Shown piece by piece: positions 14,991 to 23,258 of a stretch of DNA of 64,000 nt. Under the pieces are notes generated by a model. It searched no databases. It was given only the letters and a program-made list of their open reading frames with translations, and was not told where the DNA came from. This DNA is from Sphingobacterium gobiense (lineage in GTDB: Bacteria > Bacteroidota > Bacteroidia > Sphingobacteriales > Sphingobacteriaceae): assembly GCF_002980575.1 (NCBI RefSeq), contig NZ_PVBS01000001.1:1550001-1614000 (forward strand). Reading direction: 5' to 3'. Position 1 is the stretch's first letter, and each line of letters opens with the position of its first letter. The translations under genes were made by a program, and so were the position numbers.

Positions 14991-15416
14991 ATGAAAACGA
15001 CAATCGCAACCATCGCAACGGCATTTATCATGATGACATCATTCAATTCTTTTGCAGCAAAAAAAGTCAACCCCCTGAAAGATCTAAATTCGAGCAACAT
15101 CGTCCTTACTTATCTAGAAGCGGCAACTGCTGGCAGCATTGAATTCAACAAGTTTCTGTTTTCAGACGACTTCGAATATCGAAACACTGCTAACAATGTA
15201 TGCTATAACAAAAAGACGTACACTAATTTTTTAAAGAAGAACAAAGGCTTGAAATTCAACTGTGAAACAACCTACGAGATGCTTGATGAGTGTGGTAAAG
15301 CATGTGTCGCTAAAGCCATCATGAAATTTAATAATTTTACACGTGTAGATTACATTACATTAAACCACAGCCAAGACGGGTGGAAAGTAAGTAAAGTAGT
15401 AACGACTTACCCATAG
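14991..15416 (+). CDS. Small secreted protein, NTF2-like (lumazine-binding-like) fold suspected
   Basis: 141 residues with a clear signal peptide (MKTTIATIATAFIMMTSFNS then FAA, cleavage near residue 23). The mature part (IVLTYLEAATAGSIEFNKFLFSDDF.., ending DGWKVSKVVTTYP) has the layout of secreted NTF2-like proteins common in Bacteroidota: a helix, a short insert, then strands ending in a W-K-V motif. There are three mature cysteines (in NVCYN, KFNCE, and the CGKAC pair region gives further Cys), which could form disulfides in the periplasm. It has its own promoter and terminator. Function is unknown. Confidence 0.75.
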   Translation: MKTTIATIATAFIMMTSFNSFAAKKVNPLKDLNSSNIVLTYLEAATAGSIEFNKFLFSDDFEYRNTANNVCYNKKTYTNFLKKNKGLKFNCETTYEMLDECGKACVAKAIMKFNNFTRVDYITLNHSQDGWKVSKVVTTYP

Positions 15417-15450
15417 GAACGGGGTATTTGTTTCAATGTTTAGTTTAGTG

Positions 15451-15476
15451 AAAAGCCTACCAATGTAGGCTTTTTT
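15451..15476. terminator. Bidirectional terminator between the secreted-protein gene and dnaB
   Basis: AAAAGCCTAC and GTAGGCTTTT form a perfect stem around CAAT with flanking A and T runs, between converging genes. Confidence 0.85.
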
Positions 15477-15483
15477 ATTAATT

Positions 15484-17064
15484 TTAAAACGGAGCGTCGT
15501 CCGGCATATCGTTCATTCGTGAAGGCATGGTGATGCCTCCGCCACCAAAACCATCTGCTCCACCAAAAGCGTCAGACGGTCCCATTGCAGAAAAGCTATC
15601 TCCCCCGGCAAAGGAATCCGCATCTCCGAAATCCTCTTCTAAATCCACGAATTTAACGTATTTCCCTATAAAGCGTAACGGTACGATGCCTGTCTCACCA
15701 TTCCGATGCTTCGCGATAATAACCTCACCTACCCCTGCGGTAGGACGTCCTTCTTCATCTTCCGTGAGCCCATAATACTCTGGCCGGTAAAGGAACAGTA
15801 CCATATCGGCATCCTGCTCAATAGATCCCGACTCCCGCAAATCTGACAACATGGGACGTTTACTATTTCCTGGACGGGATTCCACCGCGCGGCTCAACTG
15901 AGAAAGGGCTAATACTGGGATGTTCAGTTCTTTCGCAACTGACTTCAACGCACGAGATATACTACCGATTTCCTGTTCCCGATTTCCTCCGCCTTTTCCT
16001 TCACTTTTACCATGCATTAACTGTAGATAATCCACAATTACCATTTGAATATCATGTTGGGCTTTCAAACGCCGACATTTCGCCCGGAATTCGAAAACAT
16101 TTAACGCCGGTGTATCATCAATGATAAGAGGTGCTTCCGTTAGTCTCCCTATCCGGGAATGCAATTGCTGCCACTCATGGTCAGCTAGATTTCCTTTTTT
16201 TAGCTTTTCCTGTTCGATTTCCGTTTCACCGGCTATCAAACGATTAACTAACTGCACCGACGACATCTCCAATGAGAATACCGCTACCGGACGTTGATGG
16301 TCTACGGCCGCATTTCGTGCGACCGATAATACAAAGGCCGTTTTCCCCATCGCGGGACGCGCAGCAATAATAACCAAGTCGGAGGGCTGCCAGCCAGATG
16401 TCATACGGTCTAACGCGGTTAATCCGGAAGGAATACCGGTCAATCCGTCCGTCCGGTCGCGAAGCGCTTCCAAATTAGTGATTGCTTCGCGCATAATATC
16501 GTCCATCATCCGCGAATCACGGCGCAAATTATTCTGCGCAATATCAAATAGTGATTTCTCGGCATGATCCAATAAATCAAAAATATCCGTCGTCTCGTCG
16601 TAAGAATTATTTATAATTTCTGTCGATACCTTAATAAGCTCCCGTTGGATGTATTTTTGGGAAATAATACGCGCGTGATATTCTATATTCGCAGCGGAAA
16701 CAACCCTATCCGTTAATTGCGTAATATAATAAGCTCCTCCCACCATTTCCAATGCACCCATCTTTCTGAGCTCAGCGGTTACCGTCAACAGGTCTATAGG
16801 TGAGGTATGCTGAAACAAATTAAAAATCGCTTCGTATATTTTTTGATGTGCTTCTTTATAAAACGAGTCTGGTTTAAGAATATCGATTACCTCGCTAAGT
16901 GCATTCTTCTCTAGCATTAACGCCCCCAAAACAGCCTCTTCCAAATCTAAGGCTTGTGGAGGCAATTTACCCAACCCACTGACTAAATTAGTAAGGCTAG
17001 TCCGTTTCTTAGCAAAAGAAGTTTTGCCCCCCGCATTGTTCGAAAATTCATTCTCTATCGCCAT
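15484..17064 (-). CDS. dnaB: Replicative DNA helicase DnaB
   Basis: Hexameric 5'-3' helicase of the replication fork. 526 residues: N-terminal DnaB domain (LPPQALDLEEAVLGALMLEK..), linker, and RecA-like C-terminal domain from about residue 195 with Walker A ARPAMGKTAF, the IVDYLQLM Walker B segment, QEIGSISRALK and SQLSRAVE. The C-terminus carries a Gly/Asp/Phe-rich tail of about 50 residues (FGDADSFAGGDSF.. to PDDAPF), longer than in E. coli; acidic tails ending in DDxPF resemble SSB tips, so a protein-protein contact is possible (inference). It has its own -7 box at 17112. No intein was seen. Confidence 0.97.
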   Translation of the reverse strand: MAIENEFSNNAGGKTSFAKKRTSLTNLVSGLGKLPPQALDLEEAVLGALMLEKNALSEVIDILKPDSFYKEAHQKIYEAIFNLFQHTSPIDLLTVTAELRKMGALEMVGGAYYITQLTDRVVSAANIEYHARIISQKYIQRELIKVSTEIINNSYDETTDIFDLLDHAEKSLFDIAQNNLRRDSRMMDDIMREAITNLEALRDRTDGLTGIPSGLTALDRMTSGWQPSDLVIIAARPAMGKTAFVLSVARNAAVDHQRPVAVFSLEMSSVQLVNRLIAGETEIEQEKLKKGNLADHEWQQLHSRIGRLTEAPLIIDDTPALNVFEFRAKCRRLKAQHDIQMVIVDYLQLMHGKSEGKGGGNREQEIGSISRALKSVAKELNIPVLALSQLSRAVESRPGNSKRPMLSDLRESGSIEQDADMVLFLYRPEYYGLTEDEEGRPTAGVGEVIIAKHRNGETGIVPLRFIGKYVKFVDLEEDFGDADSFAGGDSFSAMGPSDAFGGADGFGGGGITMPSRMNDMPDDAPF

Positions 17065-17111
17065 TCCAAAAATTTCTTCTGTTTATTGTTAGTGCTGATC
17101 GTAACGAATAA

Positions 17112-17119
17112 CAAAAATA
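17112..17119 (-). promoter_or_regulatory. -7 promoter box (TATTTTTG) for dnaB
   Basis: Exact TAnnTTTG on the minus strand, 47 nt before the dnaB ATG. Confidence 0.5.
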
Positions 17120-17220
17120 TAAAAAATAAGCAGGAACAATCCAACTATTTGTACACACTTCAAAGCAGCGCAAAAAAAAGCCAATTATAACTCCCTTACG
17201 GATACGGCTTTCAACGCAAA

Positions 17221-17258
17221 CGTTTTCCACACCGTTTTGTTAACAACGTGTGGAAACG
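17221..17258. repeat. Inverted repeat with DnaA-box-like arms upstream of dnaB
   Basis: Left arm CGTTTTCCACAC (17221-17232) and right arm GTGTGGAAACG (17248-17258) are inverted copies differing by one T, around a centre containing the palindrome TTGTTAACAA. The left arm includes TTTTCCACA, an exact fit to the DnaA-box consensus TTWTNCACA; the right arm has one mismatch. It could be a DnaA site pair, a dimeric regulator's operator, or an RNA hairpin. Confidence 0.6.
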
Positions 17259-17490
17259 AAAAAAAGTCTCTTTCAAGCCAATAAGTTATATGAATGTTAA
17301 CAAATCCAACGGGTGTTAAAAACTGTAATTCGGTATTACTTAAACAAAAAATAGGCTTACCTGCACCCTTTAGATTAAGTACCAAACAGTTAATGTAGGT
17401 TTAATGCATATCCTCTATCCCTATTATACGAAGTCACCTCATTATCTACCGATAATGAAAACGGTTCTAGCACGTTAAAATTCAATATCG

Positions 17491-17498
17491 TATCTTTG
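17491..17498 (+). promoter_or_regulatory. -7 promoter box (TATCTTTG) for ubiE/menG
   Basis: Exact TAnnTTTG ending 4 nt before the ATG at 17503, so the mRNA is predicted to be leaderless or nearly so. Confidence 0.5.
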
Positions 17499-17502
17499 CT
17501 TT

Positions 17503-18243
17503 ATGGCAAATGATACCCGAACAATAAAACCTTACAAAGCACAGGAAGGTGGAAAGAAAGAACAAGTAGCAAACATGTTCAACAACATATCTAAAACATA
17601 TGATATGTTGAATCGGATGATGACAATGGGTATCGACAGGATATGGCGCAGAAAAGCAATTCGGTCATTACGCGGCATCCATCCACAGCTTATCCTCGAC
17701 GTAGCTACGGGCACTGGCGACTTTGCCTTAGAGTCTATTCGAATATTGAATCCTAAAAAAATTATAGGCGTGGATATTTCTGCGGGTATGCTTGATGTAG
17801 CCCGTGAAAAAATTGAGAAAAAAGGTCTACAAAAACAATTTGAGGTTCAACTTGGAGATTCAGAAAAACTGCAATTCGATGACAATACATTTGATGCCGT
17901 CACCGTTGCCTTCGGTGTTCGCAATTTTGAAAACCTCGAGCAGGGGTTGGCAGATATTCGTCGTGTATTGAAGCCGGGTGGTAAAGCTGTCATCTTGGAG
18001 TTATCCAACCCAACCACCTTTCCCATAAAACAGCTATATCATTTCCATTTTCATAAGTTGACACCGGCATTGGGCAAATTGATATCGAAAGATTCAAGCG
18101 CCTACTCTTATCTTCCCGAGTCTGTCGTTAATTTTCCAGACGGTGAGCGGTTTGCCGCCATTACCCAGAAGGTGGGTTTTAAGGAAACTACAGTAAGGCC
18201 ACAGACGTTCGGGTTCTGTACTATTTACGAATGTATAAAATGA
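17503..18243 (+). CDS. ubiE: Demethylmenaquinone methyltransferase (UbiE/MenG)
   Basis: SAM-dependent C-methylation of demethylmenaquinone, the last step of menaquinone synthesis; Bacteroidota use menaquinone, so the MenG role is expected. 246 residues with SAM motif I LDVATGTGDFAL (about residues 66-77), VTVAFGVRNFENLEQGL, and LKPGGKAVILELSNP, all hallmarks of UbiE/COQ5. An SDR gene follows after 15 nt and a YqeY gene after that, so the three may be co-transcribed. The NDH-2 and ferredoxin genes near 47-50 kb are likely users of the quinone pool in the same cell. Confidence 0.96.
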   Translation: MANDTRTIKPYKAQEGGKKEQVANMFNNISKTYDMLNRMMTMGIDRIWRRKAIRSLRGIHPQLILDVATGTGDFALESIRILNPKKIIGVDISAGMLDVAREKIEKKGLQKQFEVQLGDSEKLQFDDNTFDAVTVAFGVRNFENLEQGLADIRRVLKPGGKAVILELSNPTTFPIKQLYHFHFHKLTPALGKLISKDSSAYSYLPESVVNFPDGERFAAITQKVGFKETTVRPQTFGFCTIYECIK

Positions 18244-18258
18244 TAATTTTCAACTACA

Positions 18259-19023
18259 ATGAGAACGGTACTTATTACAGGAGCAAGTTCAGGAATCGGT
18301 GAAGCTTGTGCGGAGGTTCTAGCGAGCGAGTTAAAATACAGGTTATTGCTTTGTGCTCGTCGTCTGGAACGACTGAAAGAACTTAAAAAGAAAATTCAAT
18401 CTGCCTACCCCACTTGCGAGATATTTTGTTTTGAACTTGATGTACGCGAAAACAACGAAATAGAAAAAACATGGAAGAATCTTCCTGCCGAATGGCGGGA
18501 GATCGATATATTGATCAACAACGCGGGGCTTAGCCAAGGGTTAGAGCCTATACAAAACGGAGACATAGGTGACTGGGACAGGATGATAGATACTAACGTC
18601 AAGGGGCTACTCTATATCACTAAACATACCATACCATTAATGGAACGTAGTGAAGCAGCACATATCATTAATCTGGGCTCCATTGCAGGCAAAGAAGTTT
18701 ACCCGAACGGAAACGTTTATTGCGCGACCAAGCATGCTGTAGATGCGCTGACAAAAGCCATGCGGATCGATTTGTTGGAAAAAGGAATTAAGGTAACTTC
18801 CATTGACCCGGGTATGGTCGAAACTGAATTTTCGGAGATCCGTTTCAAAGGTGATAAAAAACGTGCAGAAAATGTGTATCGGGGATTAAAGCCGCTCTCG
18901 GGAAAAGATATAGCTGAGATTATTGCCTTTGTACTTTCAAGACCAGCTCATGTCAATATCAATGATCTTTTGGTCATGCCCACGGCTCAGGCCAATGGAA
19001 CGGCTATAATCCGTAATACATAA
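18259..19023 (+). CDS. Short-chain dehydrogenase/reductase (YdfG-like)
   Basis: NAD(P)-dependent oxidoreductase, 254 residues, Rossmann fold. Seen: the cofactor motif TGASSGIGEACAE at residues 7-19, an Arg-rich segment after strand 2 (CARRLERL) that favours NADP, the NNAGLS motif, and catalytic Y-X3-K (YCATKHAVDAL) with Ser in NLGSIAG. It most resembles the 3-hydroxy acid / serine dehydrogenase (YdfG) group, which is broad in substrate. It begins 15 nt after ubiE, so it is probably in the same transcript. The substrate is not assignable. Confidence 0.88.
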   Translation: MRTVLITGASSGIGEACAEVLASELKYRLLLCARRLERLKELKKKIQSAYPTCEIFCFELDVRENNEIEKTWKNLPAEWREIDILINNAGLSQGLEPIQNGDIGDWDRMIDTNVKGLLYITKHTIPLMERSEAAHIINLGSIAGKEVYPNGNVYCATKHAVDALTKAMRIDLLEKGIKVTSIDPGMVETEFSEIRFKGDKKRAENVYRGLKPLSGKDIAEIIAFVLSRPAHVNINDLLVMPTAQANGTAIIRNT

Positions 19024-19049
19024 TCGTCGGCTATAAACAAATATTCATT

Positions 19050-19077
19050 CATAATTTATAACGCTTAACTCATAAAA
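19050..19077 (+). repeat. Degenerate 7-bp periodic repeat before the YqeY gene
   Basis: Four successive heptads (CATAATT, TATAACG, CTTAACT, CATAAAA) resemble the CATAACT-type heptads found at 37903-37930. They end at the YqeY start codon. Confidence 0.4.
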
Positions 19078-19527
19078 ATGTCATTAGAGCAAAAAATCAA
19101 CCAGGATATTAAAACGGCCATGATTGCCAAAGACAACGTTAGATTACGTGGCTTACGCGCTATCAAAGCGGCTATATTATTAGCAAAAACAGAAAAGACT
19201 CAGGTAGAAGAACTTAATGAGGAGGGAGAAATCAAGGTGTTACAAAAACTGGCAAAACAACGTAAAGAATCGGGAGATATTTACAGAAATCAAAATCGAG
19301 ACGACCTCTATCAAATCGAAATAGAAGAGCTTCAAGTAATAGAAGAATACCTACCTAAACAACTAGATAAATCTGCCATTGAAGAGGTAGTAAAAAGTAT
19401 TATAGCGGCGGTTGGAGCAACATCCGTCAAGGATATGGGGAAAGTAATGGGTGCCGCAAATCAACAACTTGCTGGAAAAGCAGATGGAAAGACGATATCA
19501 GAGGTGGTGAAATCCTTCCTAATTTAA
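19078..19527 (+). CDS. GatB/YqeY domain protein
   Basis: 149 residues, the YqeY family (MSLEQKINQDIKTAMIAKDNVRL.. and the C-terminal DMGKVMGAANQQLAGKADGKTISEVVKSFL). The fold matches the tRNA-binding tail domain of the GatB amidotransferase subunit, but free-standing YqeY has no proven reaction. It lies 54 nt after the SDR gene and ends in a terminator that overlaps the converging glsB gene. Confidence 0.9.
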   Translation: MSLEQKINQDIKTAMIAKDNVRLRGLRAIKAAILLAKTEKTQVEELNEEGEIKVLQKLAKQRKESGDIYRNQNRDDLYQIEIEELQVIEEYLPKQLDKSAIEEVVKSIIAAVGATSVKDMGKVMGAANQQLAGKADGKTISEVVKSFLI

Positions 19528-19540
19528 CGAAAAGCAACAA

Positions 19541-19575
19541 AGGGCAAGGGTACGTTCATTATCCTTGCTCTTTTA
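19541..19575 (+). terminator. Terminator after the YqeY gene
   Basis: GGGCAAGG and CCTTGCTC form an 8-bp stem (one G-U) with a 13-nt loop, followed by TTTT. The 3' arm covers the last codons of the converging glsB gene. Confidence 0.6.
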
Positions 19576-20524
19576 TCCCCATCCCTCTATCTTTATCTCG
19601 CTCATAGGTAGTCATATGCCGCTCTTTCTTGGCTGGATAAATATCTTCTAACGTAATCATGATCCCAGTTTCTTCCACCTCTCCAAATTCATCATTCAAT
19701 GCTGTACCAAATGTACGCATGGTCGGTGATAAATTCATATAGGTATTAATAAGCGGTGGAATATTTTCGCCTAGTTCCCGAACCTTTGTGTTGAGCAACT
19801 TATATCCTTCTTTATAGGCCAGACTGTCAAACATCCCAACAAACGGTGTAATGTCTGTTTTATATTTTAAACTGAGATGTTCAAAAGGAACCACTAGTTT
19901 GTCTCTATCCGGAAAATAATATTCCATAAAATAAATTAGCAAGTCACGCGCGGTTTCATTATAATGCGGATACATGGTCACTTTTCCAAACAAGTATTTT
20001 ACATCTGGATTAATTACCACCAACGCGCCTAAGCCATCCCATAAGTTGTCCAATGAAAATAGGCCTTTTCTGTTATCGATTGAAGGCTGAAAACGAGGTT
20101 GAACCCATGAGCGCCCAAGTTCCAACGTATAAGGCAAAAACTCTTTCTTAAATTTATCCGAAAAATGGAAGTAGTGGGCAGTCGAAAGATGAAGGTTTCC
20201 CTCCTCATCTATAGCATCTAAACATTTAACAACTCGATATCCGGCGATGATTTCCTCTGCTTCCGGATTCCAAGCTATAAGTTGGTCGTAACTATGTTTA
20301 CCTGTATCGTTCTCATCAATATCCAGAGGCAGCCCCGTCCCACCTCCTGCTCCGCGAAAAGTGACCTCCCGCAAACGGCCTATTTCACGCATAATATTAG
20401 GAGCGGAGTGATAGTTGATTAAATAAACCTCATTATTTCCATTATTGGTGTAGCGTATAAAAGCGTCTTGTGTCAATTCCGCTTTAATTAACGCTCTATC
20501 CACCGGTGGTATAATCTCCTGCAT
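19559..20524 (-). CDS. glsB: GNAT/hemolysin-like N-acyltransferase, glycine-lipid synthesis (GlsB-like)
   Basis: 321 residues, OlsB-like GNAT ('hemolysin' acetyltransferase domain): YLINYHSAPNIMREIGRLREVTFR, RGAGGGTGLPLDID, then LGRSWVQPRFQPS and LWDGLGALVVINPDVKYLFG. In Bacteroides the glsB/glsA pair makes N-acyl-3-acyloxyacyl glycine lipids, with GlsB joining a 3-hydroxy acyl chain to glycine. The arrangement here is the same: a PlsC-like gene directly upstream with a 3-nt gap. The product would be a membrane aminolipid (glycine or another small amino acid lipid). The amino acid used cannot be read from sequence. Confidence 0.82.
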   Translation of the reverse strand: MQEIIPPVDRALIKAELTQDAFIRYTNNGNNEVYLINYHSAPNIMREIGRLREVTFRGAGGGTGLPLDIDENDTGKHSYDQLIAWNPEAEEIIAGYRVVKCLDAIDEEGNLHLSTAHYFHFSDKFKKEFLPYTLELGRSWVQPRFQPSIDNRKGLFSLDNLWDGLGALVVINPDVKYLFGKVTMYPHYNETARDLLIYFMEYYFPDRDKLVVPFEHLSLKYKTDITPFVGMFDSLAYKEGYKLLNTKVRELGENIPPLINTYMNLSPTMRTFGTALNDEFGEVEETGIMITLEDIYPAKKERHMTTYERDKDRGMGIKEQG

Positions 20525-20527
20525 ATA

Positions 20528-21361
20528 TTATTTTTTGTCTCCCATTCTATATACTATCTCTCTCACGTGATGAGCCCATTCATGTTCACTCTTCGATCGG
20601 TCAAATTCCTGGTAAGGAATTCGTTTTCCTATGCGAATGGTTACCGTATGGTTTCGTTGTGAAAACATCTCATCCGGCAAATATAACATCTCTATGTTTA
20701 CTTTTAATCCTAATTTTTGTCTTAGTCTAGCTAAATTATAGAAAAAATTAGAATTTTTACCATCAATGTAAACTGGCACGATGTCTCTTTTGTATTTTTT
20801 TGCTTTTGAAATAAAGCTTTTCTTCCAACCCAGATCTGCAATTTCCCCTTGTATCTTGCGTGAAACCAAACCAGCAGGGAAGACTAACAACGCATTTTCG
20901 GATGCATAGGCCTGCTCAATTGCCATAATCCCACTCTTTGCCTGTCCTCCTACCTTGTTGACTGGAATGAACAAAGGTTCGAGATTTCGGATATTCATCA
21001 ATATGTCGTTTACTAGAAATTTTACATCTCGTCGATACCGACCTATTGCTTGCATAATCGCAATGCCATCCAGCCCTCCTAACGGGTGATTAGAGGCAAA
21101 TATGACGCTATCGTCAATGGGGATGTTCTCCGCGTCTTCTAGTACTACTTTTACTCCCAAATCCGCTATTAATGCGTCAACGAAATCTAACCCGTATAAA
21201 TCCCCGAATCTGGTCATAATATCGTTGATCTCATCTTCATGGATAACACGTTCCAAATACCTTATTAAAGGTCTCGGAATCCATTTGGCCAACCTCGGGC
21301 TTTTTTTTCGAATTACTTCACGAATCTGAATAAACTTTACCTGCTCTTCTTCTCTGGCCAT
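20528..21361 (-). CDS. glsA: PlsC-like O-acyltransferase, glycine-lipid synthesis (GlsA-like)
   Basis: 277 residues, 1-acylglycerol-phosphate acyltransferase superfamily. The acyltransferase motif I appears as NHPLGGLDG (about residues 90-98), a spacing variant of the usual NHxxxxD, and motif III as LLVFPAGLVSR. In the glycine-lipid pathway GlsA would add the second acyl chain to the 3-hydroxyl of the N-acyl amino acid made by GlsB. It is first in a two-gene operon with the GNAT gene (3-nt gap). It may instead be a general lysophospholipid acyltransferase, but the pairing argues otherwise. Confidence 0.82.
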   Translation of the reverse strand: MAREEEQVKFIQIREVIRKKSPRLAKWIPRPLIRYLERVIHEDEINDIMTRFGDLYGLDFVDALIADLGVKVVLEDAENIPIDDSVIFASNHPLGGLDGIAIMQAIGRYRRDVKFLVNDILMNIRNLEPLFIPVNKVGGQAKSGIMAIEQAYASENALLVFPAGLVSRKIQGEIADLGWKKSFISKAKKYKRDIVPVYIDGKNSNFFYNLARLRQKLGLKVNIEMLYLPDEMFSQRNHTVTIRIGKRIPYQEFDRSKSEHEWAHHVREIVYRMGDKK

Positions 21362-21555
21362 TTGCTTTTTAAGTACGTCCGTGTTTGGATAATTGTTGGC
21401 GTAAAAATAATAAATTTAAATTTTAATGTTGTAAAAAGTTATTTACATGAAAAGTGCATGGGGTAAAGGTAATATTGTTAATTTAGCATATAATTAAACA
21501 GGAATATAGAAAACGGTTTCAAGTTTCCTTTGTTTAATTTTAAAAACAGTTCATC

Positions 21556-22218
21556 ATGTATATAGGTGAAATTTTAGCAAAGAACTATTTTGACGTCCGA
21601 TCTGACGATAACATTGGGTTTGCATTGGATAAAATGAACGAGCTCCATACTTCGCAGCTTCCTATTGTCAACGAACGAGACCTACTTGGAATCCTCACAG
21701 AAGACCATTTGCTTTCTGCACATGATGAAACACAAGCCCTAAGTAGCTTGACAGTCTCTTTACGTTTTGTGTATTTATACGAATACCAGCATATCTATAA
21801 TGCGCTCCAGTATATGGACGCGCATCGATTAGAAATCCTTCCGGTTTTGGATAAGGAAAACGCTTATATGGGGGTCGTGACAATAATTGATCTGTTATCC
21901 GCAATCAACGAGACGTTAGGCAATAAAGACCTGGGAGCTATCATTGTATTGGAATTAGGAAAAAATGATGTATCGTTTTCGCATATTGCCCATATCTTTG
22001 AATCGGAAAATGTACACATACTCAATACCGCCCTCCGTGATATTCCAGACACTACCAAAATGGAAATGACGATTAAAGTCGACAAACAAAATATCTCGAG
22101 CGTAGTCGCTTCTTTATGGCGTTTTGATTATGTTGTTAAAGCCACATTCAACGATGGCAGTCAAGATTCAGACATCAAAGAACGCTATGACATCTTAATG
22201 AATTACCTAAATTTATAA
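21556..22218 (+). CDS. CBS-domain protein
   Basis: 220 residues: two CBS repeats (about 1-58 and 72-125), which usually bind adenosyl ligands, followed by an ACT-like C-terminal part (GAIIVLELGKNDVSFSHIAHIFESENVHI..). There is no catalytic or membrane domain. It lies 54 nt before nadK in an envelope-biogenesis block (nadK, uppS, bamA, skp), an order I regard as common in Bacteroidota. Its role is probably regulatory; the ligand is unknown. Confidence 0.85.
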   Translation: MYIGEILAKNYFDVRSDDNIGFALDKMNELHTSQLPIVNERDLLGILTEDHLLSAHDETQALSSLTVSLRFVYLYEYQHIYNALQYMDAHRLEILPVLDKENAYMGVVTIIDLLSAINETLGNKDLGAIIVLELGKNDVSFSHIAHIFESENVHILNTALRDIPDTTKMEMTIKVDKQNISSVVASLWRFDYVVKATFNDGSQDSDIKERYDILMNYLNL

Positions 22219-22235
22219 AACTCGCCTTAATTTAG

Positions 22236-22243
22236 CATCTTTG
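22236..22243 (+). promoter_or_regulatory. Possible -7 box (CATCTTTG) for nadK
   Basis: 7 of 8 matches to TAnnTTTG, 29 nt before the nadK ATG. Confidence 0.35.
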
Positions 22244-22272
22244 CGTAAAGTTTTGATAAAAAATCGCTGTCT

Positions 22273-23166
22273 ATGCAACAAAAATCCATCGCTATATATG
22301 GTAGAGCTTTCAATTCATCCGTTGTTCCTTATGTCGAACAATTGTTTTCTTACGTGAAAGAAAAAGATATTACTATCTATATTTACTCCGATTTCTATGA
22401 CTTCTTAAAAGAACAATTAGATTGTCCGGATACTTTTTTGCGTTATTATAATCATGGTGATCTCCCGCAGGATATTTCATTTTTACTGAGTCTCGGTGGA
22501 GATGGAACAATGCTGTCTGCAGTATCACAGGTTAGGGATTCGGGTATTCCGATTGCCGGAATTAATTTTGGACGACTCGGCTTTTTGGCTTCGATCCACA
22601 AAACACAGATAATCCAGGCGCTTGATGCTATTTTTGCGGGACATTATACATTGCAAACACGGGATTTGTTAGCGGTGAGTAGTGATCAGCAGCGGATTTT
22701 TGGGGATGCTAATTTTGCGTTAAATGACATCACAGTCTTTCGTCACGATACTTCCTCCATGATTACAATTAATGTGACCTTAAACGGAGAACTTTTAAAC
22801 GCTTATTGGGCAGACGGTATTATCATTGCCACACCTACGGGATCCACTGCGTATTCCCTAAGCTGTGGCGGCCCTATTATCATGCCGGGAAGCGGTAATT
22901 TTGTGATTACACCTGTCGCTCCTCATAATTTGAATGTGCGACCGATTGTTATCTCGGCAGACAGCGAGCTGGAATTGGAGATTGAAAGTAGAACAGATAA
23001 ATATATTCTGAGTTGCGACTCTCAAAATGAAACATTAACGACTACCACTAAATTACACATTAAGCGCGCGCCATTCCGTGTAAATCTCATCCGTTTAGCA
23101 TCTGATAGTTTTTTCGGCACTTTACGTGAAAAGTTGCTCTGGGGATTAGATGTTAGAAACTATTAA
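22273..23166 (+). CDS. nadK: NAD kinase
   Basis: ATP-dependent phosphorylation of NAD to NADP in the cytosol. 297 residues. The signature LLSLGGDGTMLSAV is at about residues 74-87; the second conserved block reads ADGIIIATPTGSTAYSLSCGGPI (about 180-202), followed by ITPVAPHNLNVRP. Full length for the bacterial family. It is preceded by a CBS-domain gene and followed by uppS after 92 nt. Confidence 0.97.
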   Translation: MQQKSIAIYGRAFNSSVVPYVEQLFSYVKEKDITIYIYSDFYDFLKEQLDCPDTFLRYYNHGDLPQDISFLLSLGGDGTMLSAVSQVRDSGIPIAGINFGRLGFLASIHKTQIIQALDAIFAGHYTLQTRDLLAVSSDQQRIFGDANFALNDITVFRHDTSSMITINVTLNGELLNAYWADGIIIATPTGSTAYSLSCGGPIIMPGSGNFVITPVAPHNLNVRPIVISADSELELEIESRTDKYILSCDSQNETLTTTTKLHIKRAPFRVNLIRLASDSFFGTLREKLLWGLDVRNY

Positions 23167-23258
23167 CAAGATATTTTAACACAATTTAATACTCCCTTAT
23201 TGTTCTAAAACGCCTATCTTTACACCATAAATCCCCTATAGGGAAGTCCGTTTAAAAA

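Larger units (their letters stand above)
17065..17502. other. Divergent dnaB / ubiE intergenic region
   Basis: 438 nt with no gene. It holds the dnaB promoter (17112-17119, minus), the DnaA-box-like inverted repeat at 17221-17258, a one-mismatch DnaA-box-like TTGTACACA near 17146-17154, and the ubiE promoter (17491-17498, plus). Confidence 0.6.
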
